Shown: in pieces, positions 17,133 through 26,344 of the stretch
How positions within the stretch are numbered: the first letter of the stretch is position 1
Layout of the letters: each line of letters opens with the position of its first letter
Source of the DNA: Paenibacillus prosopidis
Lineage (GTDB): Bacteria; Bacillota; Bacilli; Paenibacillales; Paenibacillaceae
Direction: 5' to 3'
Assembly (NCBI RefSeq): GCF_003337375.1
Contig: NZ_QPJD01000015.1
Coordinates: 1 to 64,000 of the forward strand
DNA length: 64,000 nucleotides
Position numbers and translations under genes: made by a program
The notes under the pieces: generated by a model
Told to the model about the DNA's origin: nothing
Databases searched by the model: none
Seen by the model: only the letters and a program-made list of their open reading frames with translations

Positions 17133-18692
17133 ATGACGAAGCAAACATTTATCAAGGGTGCTATGATTTTGCTGGCCGCCGGCATCATTAATCGGTTGCT
17201 CGGCTTCGTACCTCGTATTGTGCTTCCGCGTATAATTGGCGCGGAAGGCGTCGGCTTATACCAGCTCAGCTTTCCATTTTTGACCGTCATGCTCACGATT
17301 ATTACAGGCGGCATCCCGCTCGCTGTAGCCAAATGGATCGCAGAAGCCGATTCACAAGGTGACTCTGCCCGCGTTAAATACATTTTCCGAGCTGCAATGG
17401 GATTGGTTGTTACGCTTGGAGTCGTAATGACAGGTGCTATGCTATTATTTGCCCCTTGGATAACGACTCATGTACTGCCTGATACCCGCGTATACCAAAC
17501 CTTCCTTGCTATGACGCCGATTCTGCTTATTAGCGGAATCTCAGCGGTTTACCGCGGATACTTTCAAGGAAAACAAAATATGGTACCTAGCGCAATTTCC
17601 CAAATTACGGAGACCATACTGCGGATCATTGCATCCCTCGCATTCGCTTACGTCCTCTTGCCATTAGGTCTTGAATGGGCGGCAGCAGGAGCAATGTTGG
17701 GCGTCGTTGTCGGAGAAGTCGGTGGGTTAGCTGTCATCATGTGGAAATATTACCGCGAGAAGCATCGCGGAAAAAAAGCCATGGCCGCCCAATCACCTGA
17801 TCCGTCAAAAAAAAGAGTTCCCGTACTGAGAAGATTACTAAGCTTATCCATACCTGTAACCGGAAGCCGGATGGTCGGCTCGCTATCCTATTTGCTCGAG
17901 TCCATTTTTACTGCCCGCAGTCTAGCCGCTGCAGGCATTGCTACCGGAATAGCTACAGCGCAATACGGCGCACTGCAAGGTATGGTTATCCCTCTGGTGC
18001 TTCTGCCTACAGCGCTCACCTATTCACTTGCCGTATCGCTTGTGCCTTCCTTATCGGAAGCGGCAGCACGAGGCGATCGCGCCTTAATTCATAAGCGCCT
18101 TCACCAATCGATGCGGCTCGCACTTGTATCGGGTGCGCCATTCGTCGTCGTCATGGCATTGTTTGCGGAGCCGCTCTGCAGAATGCTGTATAATCACGCT
18201 GAGATAGCCCCCATGCTTCAGCTCATCGCACCAGTAGGCATTTTCATCTACTTGCAAGCACCGCTTCAAGCAGCTCTTCAAGCGCTGGACAAACCAGGCA
18301 CCGCTCTTATGAATACGTTGATCGGAGCCGTTGTTAAGCTGTTTCTCATCGTCCAGCTCGCTTCAGATCCGGAATACGGCATATACGGCGCCTTAATCGC
18401 AATTAACGTTAATATCGTACTGGTCACTGTTTTGCATGGTATCAGCGTGCTTCGTTTTATCGGCTTCCATATGAAGCTGTTTGACTTTGTTAAGGTAGGA
18501 GCTGCCATGGTCGTTATGGGTGCTGCCGCCCGCTTCACAATGAATCAACAGCCGCTTTCTGTGGAATGGATCAACCTGATTCTCGCCTGTACGGCCAGCG
18601 TTATCCTATATTTACTGCTCATGATTTGGATGAAGATTATTGACCGCTACGATGTCGCACGTATTCCGTTGCTCGGCAGATGGTTTAAATAG
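17133..18692 (+). CDS. spoVB: Stage V sporulation protein B, MOP-type flippase
   Basis: A 519-residue polytopic protein of the polysaccharide transporter branch of the MOP superfamily with about 14 membrane segments. In B. subtilis SpoVB is needed for spore cortex synthesis and is thought to move a peptidoglycan precursor or related lipid-linked substrate. Family features include the N-terminal IINRLLGFVPRIVLPRIIGAE and AVYRGYFQGKQNM. ATG with SD GAGGG. It is one of only three plus-strand genes and converges on the DUF421 gene, sharing its terminator. Confidence 0.92.
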   Translation: MTKQTFIKGAMILLAAGIINRLLGFVPRIVLPRIIGAEGVGLYQLSFPFLTVMLTIITGGIPLAVAKWIAEADSQGDSARVKYIFRAAMGLVVTLGVVMTGAMLLFAPWITTHVLPDTRVYQTFLAMTPILLISGISAVYRGYFQGKQNMVPSAISQITETILRIIASLAFAYVLLPLGLEWAAAGAMLGVVVGEVGGLAVIMWKYYREKHRGKKAMAAQSPDPSKKRVPVLRRLLSLSIPVTGSRMVGSLSYLLESIFTARSLAAAGIATGIATAQYGALQGMVIPLVLLPTALTYSLAVSLVPSLSEAAARGDRALIHKRLHQSMRLALVSGAPFVVVMALFAEPLCRMLYNHAEIAPMLQLIAPVGIFIYLQAPLQAALQALDKPGTALMNTLIGAVVKLFLIVQLASDPEYGIYGALIAINVNIVLVTVLHGISVLRFIGFHMKLFDFVKVGAAMVVMGAAARFTMNQQPLSVEWINLILACTASVILYLLLMIWMKIIDRYDVARIPLLGRWFK

Positions 18693-18720
18693 GCAATTCC
18701 TTGCTTATTATTCAAAAATG

Positions 18721-18777
18721 AAAAACCGCGTTCAAGGAAGGGATAGGGATTTCCCCCTTCTTAAAAACGCGGTTTTT
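18721..18777. terminator. Bidirectional terminator between spoVB and the DUF421 gene
   Basis: AAAAACCGCGTT (18721-18732) pairs with AACGCGGTTTTT (18766-18777), with an inner AAGGAAGGG/CCCCCTTC pairing. T-runs follow in both directions. The TAA stop of the minus-strand gene (18761-18763) lies within the structure. Confidence 0.9.
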
Positions 18778-19522
18778 TATTTTGTAAATCGACAAACAGT
18801 CTACCCTTATGATCAATCGTGCAAAAGAATACGTCCTTGAAGTCCTTAACGCCTTCCTCCTGCAGTACGTTTTTAAGCCAAAACCGCGTTTTCTCAAGCT
18901 TCTCTAAATTTTCATCCTGAACCTTGCCATCCATAATGAGCGGAATCGGTAAAATTTCAAACCGGTACTTTGGCGGAATTATGTTTGACTTGCCGTAAGG
19001 CTTTAACTTTTGTTCCGTCCCAAAGGCTTCTGATCCTCCGCTTTCCGAGTCCATCTCATTTGAAGCGCCCGATTTCTCCTTCTGTATGACAGATAGCTTG
19101 CCGCTCGTTTCCAATATCGCAAACTCTACATCCGATACGGTGTTGATTTTGTTTTCCCGAAGCTGAAGCATTAAATCATCTAAGTTATAACGCTGCTTGC
19201 GCATAACGTCACTGTTTAATTTCCCATTGTCAATAATAACGCTTGGCTTACCGTCAAACAATAGCCGAATTCTACGGCTTTTCATTGTCATAAAGGCGAT
19301 TCCCAATTGAATAAGCAGCAGAAAGGCCATTGGCAAAATGCCTTCCCACATCGATCGTTCCATATCTTCAAGCACAATAACGGCAATCTCTGCGATCATG
19401 ACTGAAATAACAAGGTCAAACACGGATAGCTTACCGATCTCCCGCTTACCCATAAAGCGCATGATCAGAAATACGACGAAATATATGATCACCGTCCGGA
19501 TCAACAGGCCCCAAAACTCCAA
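18761..19522 (-). CDS. DUF421 (YetF/YrbG-like) membrane protein
   Basis: A 253-residue protein with three N-terminal membrane segments (about 5-25, 33-52, 60-80) followed by the two soluble DUF421 subdomains (KPSVIIDNGKLNSDVMRKQR and the PIPLIMDGKVQDENLEKL half). The function of the family is not settled. It is the positional counterpart of B. subtilis yrbG. The start is TTG, with SD GAGGAGGGGG six bases upstream and no alternative nearby. Its stop codon lies in the shared terminator. Confidence 0.88.
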   Translation of the reverse strand: MEFWGLLIRTVIIYFVVFLIMRFMGKREIGKLSVFDLVISVMIAEIAVIVLEDMERSMWEGILPMAFLLLIQLGIAFMTMKSRRIRLLFDGKPSVIIDNGKLNSDVMRKQRYNLDDLMLQLRENKINTVSDVEFAILETSGKLSVIQKEKSGASNEMDSESGGSEAFGTEQKLKPYGKSNIIPPKYRFEILPIPLIMDGKVQDENLEKLEKTRFWLKNVLQEEGVKDFKDVFFCTIDHKGRLFVDLQNKKPRF

Positions 19523-19752
19523 CGGAAACCCCCTCCTCGACTTGTCATATCAGCTGAATGTCAACTGTATTTGTCCGTACAGCTATTCTGACCTGCGGCT
19601 GGTCACATCATACGAGGAATGGTACACGAATATATGGCAATCCATCTGCAACGGTAAAATAAATACATGTACACTTCGGCGTATAGTTGTACTATTCCAC
19701 CCAGCTTGACCATATGGATTAGTATTACGTTCATCTTACTGGGGGGAATTTG

Positions 19753-20145
19753 ATGAGTTCGGTTAAACAAGCTCCTAAACCGCCTTTAATCGCTTCACCT
19801 TTACTTGCCGGAGTGCTTTTTTCAATCATTTGGCTGGCAGCAGGCGCACTGCTGCTATCACTACTTTTGCATTTCACAGAAATGAAGGAAAGCAGCTTAT
19901 CAACATACGCACTCATTGTTCATGCCGCTGCCTCTTTAGCAGGCGGCCTCACAGCAGGCAGACGTTCAGATTCCAAAGGCTGGTACAATGGCTCCATCCT
20001 CGGATTATTGTATGCAGCAATCGTAATCATCATTAGCTTCTTGGCGTCGGATGCCTCGTTATCGTGGCACAGTGCAGCGCTTTTGGGAGCTGCTCTTCTA
20101 TCCGGCGCTTTCGGCGGCATGATAGGCGTAAACCTTAAAAAATGA
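19753..20145 (+). CDS. TIGR04086/YrzE-like four-TM membrane protein
   Basis: A 130-residue hydrophobic protein with four predicted membrane segments, rich in Gly and Ala (SLAGGLTAGRRSDSKGWYNG, LLGAALLSGAFGGMIGVNL). It matches the TIGR04086 family, whose B. subtilis member yrzE sits at the same place next to yajC. Function is unknown. ATG used has SD GGGGGG six bases upstream; a TTG immediately before it is an alternative start. Confidence 0.82.
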   Translation: MSSVKQAPKPPLIASPLLAGVLFSIIWLAAGALLLSLLLHFTEMKESSLSTYALIVHAAASLAGGLTAGRRSDSKGWYNGSILGLLYAAIVIIISFLASDASLSWHSAALLGAALLSGAFGGMIGVNLKK

Positions 20146-20146
20146 G

Positions 20147-20183
20147 AAAAACGGCTGACATAACAAGTATGTCAGCCGTTTTT
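20147..20183. terminator. Bidirectional terminator between the YrzE-like gene and yajC
   Basis: A perfect 16-bp stem: AAAAACGGCTGACATA (20147-20162) with TATGTCAGCCGTTTTT (20168-20183), five-base loop. T/A runs on both sides serve the two convergent genes. Confidence 0.95.
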
Positions 20184-20199
20184 TTATCCATTGCTTCTA

Positions 20200-20511
20200 T
20201 TACTCAGTTGCTGTTGGCGCAGAAGTAATGATGGTATTGATTGCGCTGCGTTCGAACGTCATTTTTGTCGTATCGTTGACGCGAAGCACAACCGTGTCAT
20301 CGGTCAGCTCCACAACAGTTCCGTGCAAACCGCCAATTGTTGAAATTTTATCGCCTTTTTTCAACTGGTTTAACATAGCAGTACGTGTCTTTTGTTTTTT
20401 CTGCTGCGGACGGATAAGCAGGAAATAAAATACCGCGAACATAAGGACAAAAGGCCAAATCATCCCGAAGATGTTATTTGTAGCTCCGGTTTCAGTTGCT
20501 AATAGCCACAT
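20200..20511 (-). CDS. yajC: Preprotein translocase subunit YajC
   Basis: Small accessory subunit of SecDF-YidC. The 103-residue product has one N-terminal membrane segment (FVLMFAVFYFLLIRPQQKKQK) and the GDKISTIGGLHGTVVEL beta domain. Start MWLLATETG has SD GGGGGGA; six upstream codons encode the SD. It follows tgt by 14 bases, the common tgt-yajC arrangement. Confidence 0.94.
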   Translation of the reverse strand: MWLLATETGATNNIFGMIWPFVLMFAVFYFLLIRPQQKKQKTRTAMLNQLKKGDKISTIGGLHGTVVELTDDTVVLRVNDTTKMTFERSAINTIITSAPTATE

Positions 20512-20525
20512 CGAAATCCCCCCTT

Positions 20526-21659
20526 TCAAAACCCTTTCTCATTATCGAACAGGCCGTAGCTAGTGAAGAAGGAATCCCGGAAATCAAGCAGCCGGTCCTC
20601 CAAAATCGCTTGCCGGACGTCCCGCATGAGTTGAAGCAGGAAATGCAAGTTGTGATAAGTCGTCAGCCGCATGCCGAACGTCTCATCCGCTTTTATTAAA
20701 TGCCGGATATATGCCCTCGAATAGTTCGTGCACGTATAGCATGAGCACTCTGGATCCAAAGGTCCGAAATCTTCGGCGTATTTCGCATTGCGAATAACTA
20801 ATCTGCCTTGGCTCGTCATCGTTGTCCCATTACGGGCGATCCGTGTCGGGAGCACGCAATCGAACATATCGATGCCGCGGATAGCGCCATCTATCAACGC
20901 ATCCGGAGAACCTACCCCCATTAAATAGCGGGGTTTGGCCGCAGGCAATATAGGAACCGTATAATCTAGCACCTCATACATCAAATGCTTAGGCTCGCCT
21001 ACGCTCAGTCCACCAATAGCATACCCCGGGAAATCCATGGAAGTCAAATCATTTGCGCTCTGAATGCGTAAATCTTTGTACATTCCGCCTTGAACGATCG
21101 CGAACAAGCCTTGATCATGCGGTCTGGCATGCGCCTCCAGGCACCGTTCCGCCCAACGGGTCGTCCGTTCAAGCGATTTTTTAACATATTCGTGCTCCGC
21201 AGGAAAGGGCGGACATTCGTCAAATGCCATCATAATGTCTGAGCCGAGCGCATTCTGAATCTCCATCGCTACTTCGGGCGACAGAAACTTCTTGTCTCCG
21301 TTTAGATGGGACCGGAAATGAACGCCCTCCTCGGTAATTTTGCGCATTTCACTGAGGCTGAATACTTGAAAGCCGCCGCTATCCGTAAGGATCGGTCTGT
21401 CCCAGTTCATAAATTTATGAAGCCCGCCAGCCGCCTTTACGATGTCGTGGCCCGGACGAAGAAATAAATGATACGTGTTGCTCAAAATAATATGGGCATC
21501 CATCGTCTTAAGTTCTTCCGGACTCATCGTTTTAACAGTAGCTTGCGTTCCTACCGGCATAAAAGCAGGCGTTTCAATAACGCCGTGCGGAGTGTGAACG
21601 CGTCCTAAACGCGCTCCCGATTGCTTGCATTGTTTAATTAATTCGTATTTTACAGCCAC
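20526..21659 (-). CDS. tgt: Queuine tRNA-ribosyltransferase
   Basis: Exchanges guanine-34 for preQ1 in GUN-anticodon tRNAs. The 377-residue protein shows the nucleophile/base region LTDSGGFQVFSL (about 90-101), IVQGGMY, GGLSVGEP, the catalytic D in GIDMFDCVLPTR and the zinc ligands CSCYTC plus the downstream His. The start is GTG with SD AGGAAG about eight bases upstream. It lies 22 bases after queA in the same pathway. Confidence 0.96.
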   Translation of the reverse strand: MAVKYELIKQCKQSGARLGRVHTPHGVIETPAFMPVGTQATVKTMSPEELKTMDAHIILSNTYHLFLRPGHDIVKAAGGLHKFMNWDRPILTDSGGFQVFSLSEMRKITEEGVHFRSHLNGDKKFLSPEVAMEIQNALGSDIMMAFDECPPFPAEHEYVKKSLERTTRWAERCLEAHARPHDQGLFAIVQGGMYKDLRIQSANDLTSMDFPGYAIGGLSVGEPKHLMYEVLDYTVPILPAAKPRYLMGVGSPDALIDGAIRGIDMFDCVLPTRIARNGTTMTSQGRLVIRNAKYAEDFGPLDPECSCYTCTNYSRAYIRHLIKADETFGMRLTTYHNLHFLLQLMRDVRQAILEDRLLDFRDSFFTSYGLFDNEKGF

Positions 21660-21681
21660 ATTTCACGCTTCCTATTCCTAA

Positions 21682-22728
21682 TTAGTAAATAAACATCGCA
21701 TCGCCGAAGCTGAAAAAACGATATTCTTTCGCAATCGCTTCTTCATATGCCCGCATGACAGCGTCCCGTCCGGCGAGAGCGCTAACGAGCATAACGAGTG
21801 TTGACTTTGGCAAATGAAAATTAGTGAGCAGCGCATTAACAAGCTTAAACTTGTACCCCGGAAAAATAAAGATAGAGGTCCAGCCGTTACATGCCTGTAT
21901 AGGCTGATCTTCAAAACGTGCAGCCACCGTTTCGAGCGTTCGCGATGATGTCGTCCCTACCGCGATAATACGGGCACCGCTCTGTTTGGCTTCATTTAGG
22001 ATTTGCGCATTGTGCTCATCCAGCTCATAATATTCCGCATGCATTTCATGTTCTTCGACCAGCTCTACGGACATCGGACGAAAGGTGCCCAAGCCTACAT
22101 GCAGTGTGACGTAAGCAAGCTTAACGCCTTTTGCTTGAAGCCTTTGCAGAAACTCATCCGTAAAATGCAGGCCCGCTGTTGGCGCAGCTGCAGAGCCGGC
22201 GTGACGGGAATAAACGGTTTGATACCGCTCCCGCTCTTCAAGCCGTTCTTTAATGTACGGAGGCAATGGCATTTCTCCCAGGCGGTCCAGCAGCTCTTGA
22301 AATATCCCTTCATACTCAAATCGAATCGTCCGGCCGCCCATTTCGCCTTCCTGCTCAATGACAGCGCGCAGCAGCGGATTACCGTTACCATCATCTCCGA
22401 ACGAAAGTGCTGTTCCTGCTTTTAATCGTTTGGCCGGCTTTCCGAGCGCCTCCCAGCGGTCATCGCCAAGCTGCTTTAGAAGCAGCAGCTCGATTTTCGC
22501 TCCGGTATCACTCTTCATACCAGTCAGCCTTGCGGGAATAACTCTCGTATTGTTCAATACGAGTACATCTCCTGCCTGAACAAGCTGCTCCAAATCGGTA
22601 AAAGTGTTATGCGTTATTTCCCCTGTATGCTTGTTTAAGGCAAGCAGTCTGGACGCCGTCCGATCCGGAAGCGGCGTCTGTGCAATTAAACGTTCCGGCA
22701 ATTCAAAATCGAACCAATCTACGTTCAT
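21682..22728 (-). CDS. queA: S-adenosylmethionine:tRNA ribosyltransferase-isomerase
   Basis: Adds the epoxycyclopentane moiety from SAM to preQ1-34 tRNA. The 348-residue protein has FDYxLP-like FDFELPERLIAQTP (about 7-20), VLVLNNTRVIPARL, PTAGLHFT, HVGLGTFRP and NFHLPKSTLVMLVSALAG. The SD is weak (AAGGA, about 13 bases upstream, at the end of the previous gene). Downstream tgt and yajC form the operon. Confidence 0.96.
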   Translation of the reverse strand: MNVDWFDFELPERLIAQTPLPDRTASRLLALNKHTGEITHNTFTDLEQLVQAGDVLVLNNTRVIPARLTGMKSDTGAKIELLLLKQLGDDRWEALGKPAKRLKAGTALSFGDDGNGNPLLRAVIEQEGEMGGRTIRFEYEGIFQELLDRLGEMPLPPYIKERLEERERYQTVYSRHAGSAAAPTAGLHFTDEFLQRLQAKGVKLAYVTLHVGLGTFRPMSVELVEEHEMHAEYYELDEHNAQILNEAKQSGARIIAVGTTSSRTLETVAARFEDQPIQACNGWTSIFIFPGYKFKLVNALLTNFHLPKSTLVMLVSALAGRDAVMRAYEEAIAKEYRFFSFGDAMFIY

Positions 22729-22738
22729 ATCGTATCAA

Positions 22739-24859
22739 TCATTCCTTAGCGATGGTTACATCTTTGTAGTAGTATTTCAAAATATATTGATAGTCATACC
22801 CTTGCTGTGCAAGGCTTAGCGCTCCGTATTGCGAAAGACCGACCCCATGCCCGTTACCGGTACCGACAAAACGGAACGACGGCTCCTTCGTTGCTGCTCG
22901 TACATTCTCGTCCCCATCTAGTATAAATAGGTTCGCATTCGATGCTTCTTCTACTTTACCGCCTGCGCCAATCGTATAGACAGGCTGACTATCCCTCGGC
23001 TTTGTTCGAGTTGATGAGCCTGCGCCAAGCATGACGACCTTAGCCGTTTCGTCGATTTTAAACAACGTGCTTGGCAGCGAGCCTTGTACCCCTAACGTCC
23101 CGCGCAGCGCATCCGGTTTATCCACGAGCAGTACTTGCCCATTAACCAGGATTTCAGTTGCCCGTCCTGAAGGACCACGCTGGCTTACTTCAATCGTATT
23201 TACTGGTCCAGATAGCTTCGTCTTCAACCTTACATTCATAGCGGTTAGCATCTCTTGCGGTGAATAAGGGCCGCGAACCCAGGACATTGAATTGGATTCA
23301 ATGGTTTTCTCTATTACAACAACTTTTGTCCCTATGTCCGCTTGAGCAATTAGAGGAACGGCGTCTTGGATAAGCGGATGCTTGCGCACCTTTGTACCAT
23401 TCGTGTTTACTTGCATGATACGGCTGCCAGCTGCCGTCGTTTGACCCGTTTCATCGAGTAAATCATCGCGAATATAACCGATTGCTCCGCTCGGGAGAAC
23501 GACTCTATACCAATAGTGAAGTCCTGCTTCTGATGAAGCATCCGGACTTTTGACAGATTGTAAGTAAGCAATTGAGTTGTTCCAAATTTCTTTTGCATCA
23601 GCCGTAATGCCTCCGCCATTTGCAGAGAATAATGCCTCGATAACTTTACCTTCGTATAACGCAACTTCGCCTTCCGTTTCGTTGACGGCGGCTATTGTTG
23701 TCGGACGCTCCGAGCCTGTTCCGTAATAAGCCTGGCTTAATGTTGTATCGACGACATGTGCGATCTGGAATCCGAAGCCCTTGTTTAACGCGTAGGAACG
23801 GGCGGCTACCGCCTGAGCCTTCAAAGCTTCAGAAGGCCATGTCGGATACATCTCTACTCCGACAACGGAATATAAGTATTGCTCGAAAGGAAGCTCATTG
23901 ATAACAGCCATACGGCCGTTAAGTTCACTAAGCTCAAACAGTCCGCGATAGGTGCGGTTGCTCCTTTCAGTCAGCTTGATCGGATCAGCGGCAGCGGGCG
24001 ATACCGATACTTTCGTGTCACTGCCGGCAAACGTATACAGCTCTGAGCTGCTTTCCGCTTTAGCGCTTAGCGAGTGATCATTCCTAATGAGCAAATAGGC
24101 GGATTGCGGATCAGCTTCCTTCAAGCTGCTTCCGCCTGGCGCTTTTGCCGCTGCTGCTTTAATGATTTGGAGCTCGGCATCAGTCACGGCAGCTCCTACC
24201 ATAACGGAATAGCTGACAACGCCATTTTGCAGCGAACGTACAGCTACAAATGCATCGATGCCTGCCGCACCGAAGGAGCTCGCAGCTGCTGCTGCGTCCG
24301 CTTTACTCGCAAGCGGCGCGCTTTCGAGGTGAAGAGGACCTTGAAGCACCGGTTTGAATCCACCGGCTAGCTTTGACAGCTCGCCGTCAGCCGTCCATTT
24401 GCTTTGTGCAGCAGTTGCATCAGCGGCTGTATTATATGTACCTTCTAAAACTTGATATACGATAGCTCCGTTTTTGGCAATCGAAGTCAGGTATCCTGCC
24501 CCTTTAGCAGTTTGAATTCTTTTATAAACAGCCAAAGCAGAGGAGAAATTAGTCGATTCAAATACATTGACCTTATAATCTTCAGCAGCAAAACGAATTT
24601 GTGCAGCTGCCGCAACGCTAAACCAATTATGAATTCCGTCCGGCTGCCTTAAGCCGACATTCATGCCGCCTGCTGACGAGAATGTCGCAGCAGCCGTTGT
24701 ATCGACATATTTCCCAGGTAATTGCATAAATATCGCGACCCGGATTTGATCCAGCTTCGGCACCGCCGCTCTTGAGGGCGAAGCCGTCCAGGCTGAAACA
24801 AGCATTAAAATAGATAAGGTCAAAAAGATTAAACGCTTAATCGACCTTTTAATTGCCAT
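22739..24859 (-). CDS. SpoIID/LytB-domain protein with SPOR-like repeats and SH3 insert
   Basis: A 706-residue exported protein with a signal peptide (KRLIFLTLSILMLVSAWTA, about 9-27). SpoIID trims denuded glycan strands during engulfment; LytB/CwbA is its vegetative relative. After the signal come SPOR-like repeats (VYQVLEGTYNTAADATAAQS; VVSYSVMVGAAVTDAE). The SpoIID core follows, with the catalytic Glu in YSVVGVEMYPTWPSEALKAQ and the C-terminal GNGHGVGLSQYGA. An SH3-like insert (about 510-580) splits the core. The SPOR-like front resembles LytB more than the 343-residue B. subtilis SpoIID. Start at MAIKRSIKR has SD GAGGGGAGA. Confidence 0.88.
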   Translation of the reverse strand: MAIKRSIKRLIFLTLSILMLVSAWTASPSRAAVPKLDQIRVAIFMQLPGKYVDTTAAATFSSAGGMNVGLRQPDGIHNWFSVAAAAQIRFAAEDYKVNVFESTNFSSALAVYKRIQTAKGAGYLTSIAKNGAIVYQVLEGTYNTAADATAAQSKWTADGELSKLAGGFKPVLQGPLHLESAPLASKADAAAAASSFGAAGIDAFVAVRSLQNGVVSYSVMVGAAVTDAELQIIKAAAAKAPGGSSLKEADPQSAYLLIRNDHSLSAKAESSSELYTFAGSDTKVSVSPAAADPIKLTERSNRTYRGLFELSELNGRMAVINELPFEQYLYSVVGVEMYPTWPSEALKAQAVAARSYALNKGFGFQIAHVVDTTLSQAYYGTGSERPTTIAAVNETEGEVALYEGKVIEALFSANGGGITADAKEIWNNSIAYLQSVKSPDASSEAGLHYWYRVVLPSGAIGYIRDDLLDETGQTTAAGSRIMQVNTNGTKVRKHPLIQDAVPLIAQADIGTKVVVIEKTIESNSMSWVRGPYSPQEMLTAMNVRLKTKLSGPVNTIEVSQRGPSGRATEILVNGQVLLVDKPDALRGTLGVQGSLPSTLFKIDETAKVVMLGAGSSTRTKPRDSQPVYTIGAGGKVEEASNANLFILDGDENVRAATKEPSFRFVGTGNGHGVGLSQYGALSLAQQGYDYQYILKYYYKDVTIAKE

Positions 24860-25316
24860 GTTTGTATTTCTCCCCTCTGTCTGGCAACCGCTCGCACCCG
24901 TTAATCGAGCAGCTTTGCCCGGTTGATCCAAACCAATCATATCTTCGATTCGCTACGTAGCGATACATCCAATCGGCCAGCCGTTTCATTCCCGGTATCC
25001 GGTAAAATGCGGAGAGCCACCGGAGCCCCTTCACGGTTCGCAATATTCGGATAACCCCGTCTGCGCCTGCAAACAGCCTGCCTTGCTCATCTGTAACATG
25101 CATTTTGTCATACAGCGCCTCGCGTTTCACCTGATGAAGACCGGGAACGATAGGCTGATTGCCGTCCGTAAGCTCGATTTGTTGAATCTGCACAAATTGA
25201 AGTGCCGCAGATGTTGGAAGCTCCTTCAGCTTCGCTACAGAAGCCAAGCACAGATTGCATTGTCCATCATATACGACATAAAGTGTCTCGGAAGACAAGG
25301 CAGCTTTCGCGCACAT
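24849..25316 (-). CDS. DCC-family (DUF393) thiol-disulfide oxidoreductase-like protein
   Basis: A 155-residue soluble protein with the D-G-x-C-N-x-C motif YDGQCNLCLASV (about 16-27) of the DCC/DUF393 family, a thioredoxin-like fold of unknown substrate. The C-terminus holds the family WLSAFYRIPGMKRLAD helix and two extra Cys (SCSINGC). I use the ATG eight bases after SD GGGGAGGT; a GTG two codons earlier is too close to the SD. It overlaps the start of the SpoIID-like gene by 11 bases and follows ruvB by 6 bases, so it is inside the ruv-queA operon. Confidence 0.85.
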   Translation of the reverse strand: MCAKAALSSETLYVVYDGQCNLCLASVAKLKELPTSAALQFVQIQQIELTDGNQPIVPGLHQVKREALYDKMHVTDEQGRLFAGADGVIRILRTVKGLRWLSAFYRIPGMKRLADWMYRYVANRRYDWFGSTGQSCSINGCERLPDRGEKYKHGN

Positions 25317-25322
25317 GAGCAC

Positions 25323-26324
25323 CTACCTCCCCGGCATAGGCAAACCAAGATGACGATAGGCGTTTTCGGTTGCAATACGTCCGCGCGGCGTTCGCTGCAA
25401 AAATCCGATTTGCATTAAATAGGGTTCGTACACGTCTTCAATGGTCTGGCTTTCCTCGCCAATTGTCGCTGCTATCGTATCCAGTCCGACAGGCCTGCCG
25501 GCAAAGGTGGTCATCATGGCGTACAGCATTTTGTGGTCAATACTATCAAGCCCCTTTGGATCGACCTGCAGCAGCTCCAACGCTGAACGGGCGATATCAT
25601 GCGTAATCACACCATCGCCGCGAACCTGCGCAAAATCGCGAACCCGCTTTAGCAGACGATTCGCTATTCGCGGCGTACCGCGTGAACGCATCGCGATCTC
25701 AGAAGCCGCTTCCCCAACAATGCTGGCATTCAAAATTTCGGATGTGCGTGACACGATAAATGCAAGCTCGTCGATATTGTAAAACTCAAGACGGCTTACG
25801 ACACCGAAGCGATCCCGCAGCGGTGCTGAAAGCAGACCTGCCCGCGTAGTAGCACCGATTAAGGTGAACGGAGGCAGATCGAGTCTGACCGAACGGGCGC
25901 TTGGTCCCTTACCGATCATAATGTCGAGCGCAAAGTCTTCCATAGCCGGGTACAATACTTCTTCTACGGTGCGGTGCAGCCGGTGTATCTCATCGATAAA
26001 CAGCACATCGCCCTCTTGTAAATTGGTTAGCAAAGCAGCAAGATCGCCCGGACGTTCGATGGCAGGACCTGACGTAGTTCGAAGATTAACACCGAGCTCA
26101 TTCGCAATAATATTCGAAAGTGTCGTTTTCCCGAGTCCTGGCGGACCGTAAAGCAGTACATGATCAAGCGCTTCCTTGCGCATTTTTGCGGCTTCGATAT
26201 AGATCTTCAGGTTATCCTTGACCTTCGTCTGCCCAATATACTCGGCCAAATAACGGGGACGCAGGCTTAGCTCTACCGCTTGGTCTTCCATCATTAGGTT
26301 GGCGGAAATGATTCTATCGTCCAT
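25323..26324 (-). CDS. ruvB: Holliday junction branch migration ATPase RuvB
   Basis: Hexameric AAA+ motor of the RuvAB branch-migration complex. The 333-residue protein has Walker A GPPGLGKTT (60-68), Walker B FIDEIH (109-114), sensor-1 GATTRAG, arginine finger LRDRFG and a winged-helix C-terminus ending in RTPRGRIATENAYRHLGLP. It is the third gene of ruvC-ruvA-ruvB. Confidence 0.97.
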   Translation of the reverse strand: MDDRIISANLMMEDQAVELSLRPRYLAEYIGQTKVKDNLKIYIEAAKMRKEALDHVLLYGPPGLGKTTLSNIIANELGVNLRTTSGPAIERPGDLAALLTNLQEGDVLFIDEIHRLHRTVEEVLYPAMEDFALDIMIGKGPSARSVRLDLPPFTLIGATTRAGLLSAPLRDRFGVVSRLEFYNIDELAFIVSRTSEILNASIVGEAASEIAMRSRGTPRIANRLLKRVRDFAQVRGDGVITHDIARSALELLQVDPKGLDSIDHKMLYAMMTTFAGRPVGLDTIAATIGEESQTIEDVYEPYLMQIGFLQRTPRGRIATENAYRHLGLPMPGR

Positions 26325-26344
26325 CCTTCGTTCATCTCCCTCCG

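Noticed and set aside
24849..25322. Longer GTG start for the DCC protein
   Set aside because: GTG would be only two bases from the SD, while the ATG six bases downstream is well spaced.
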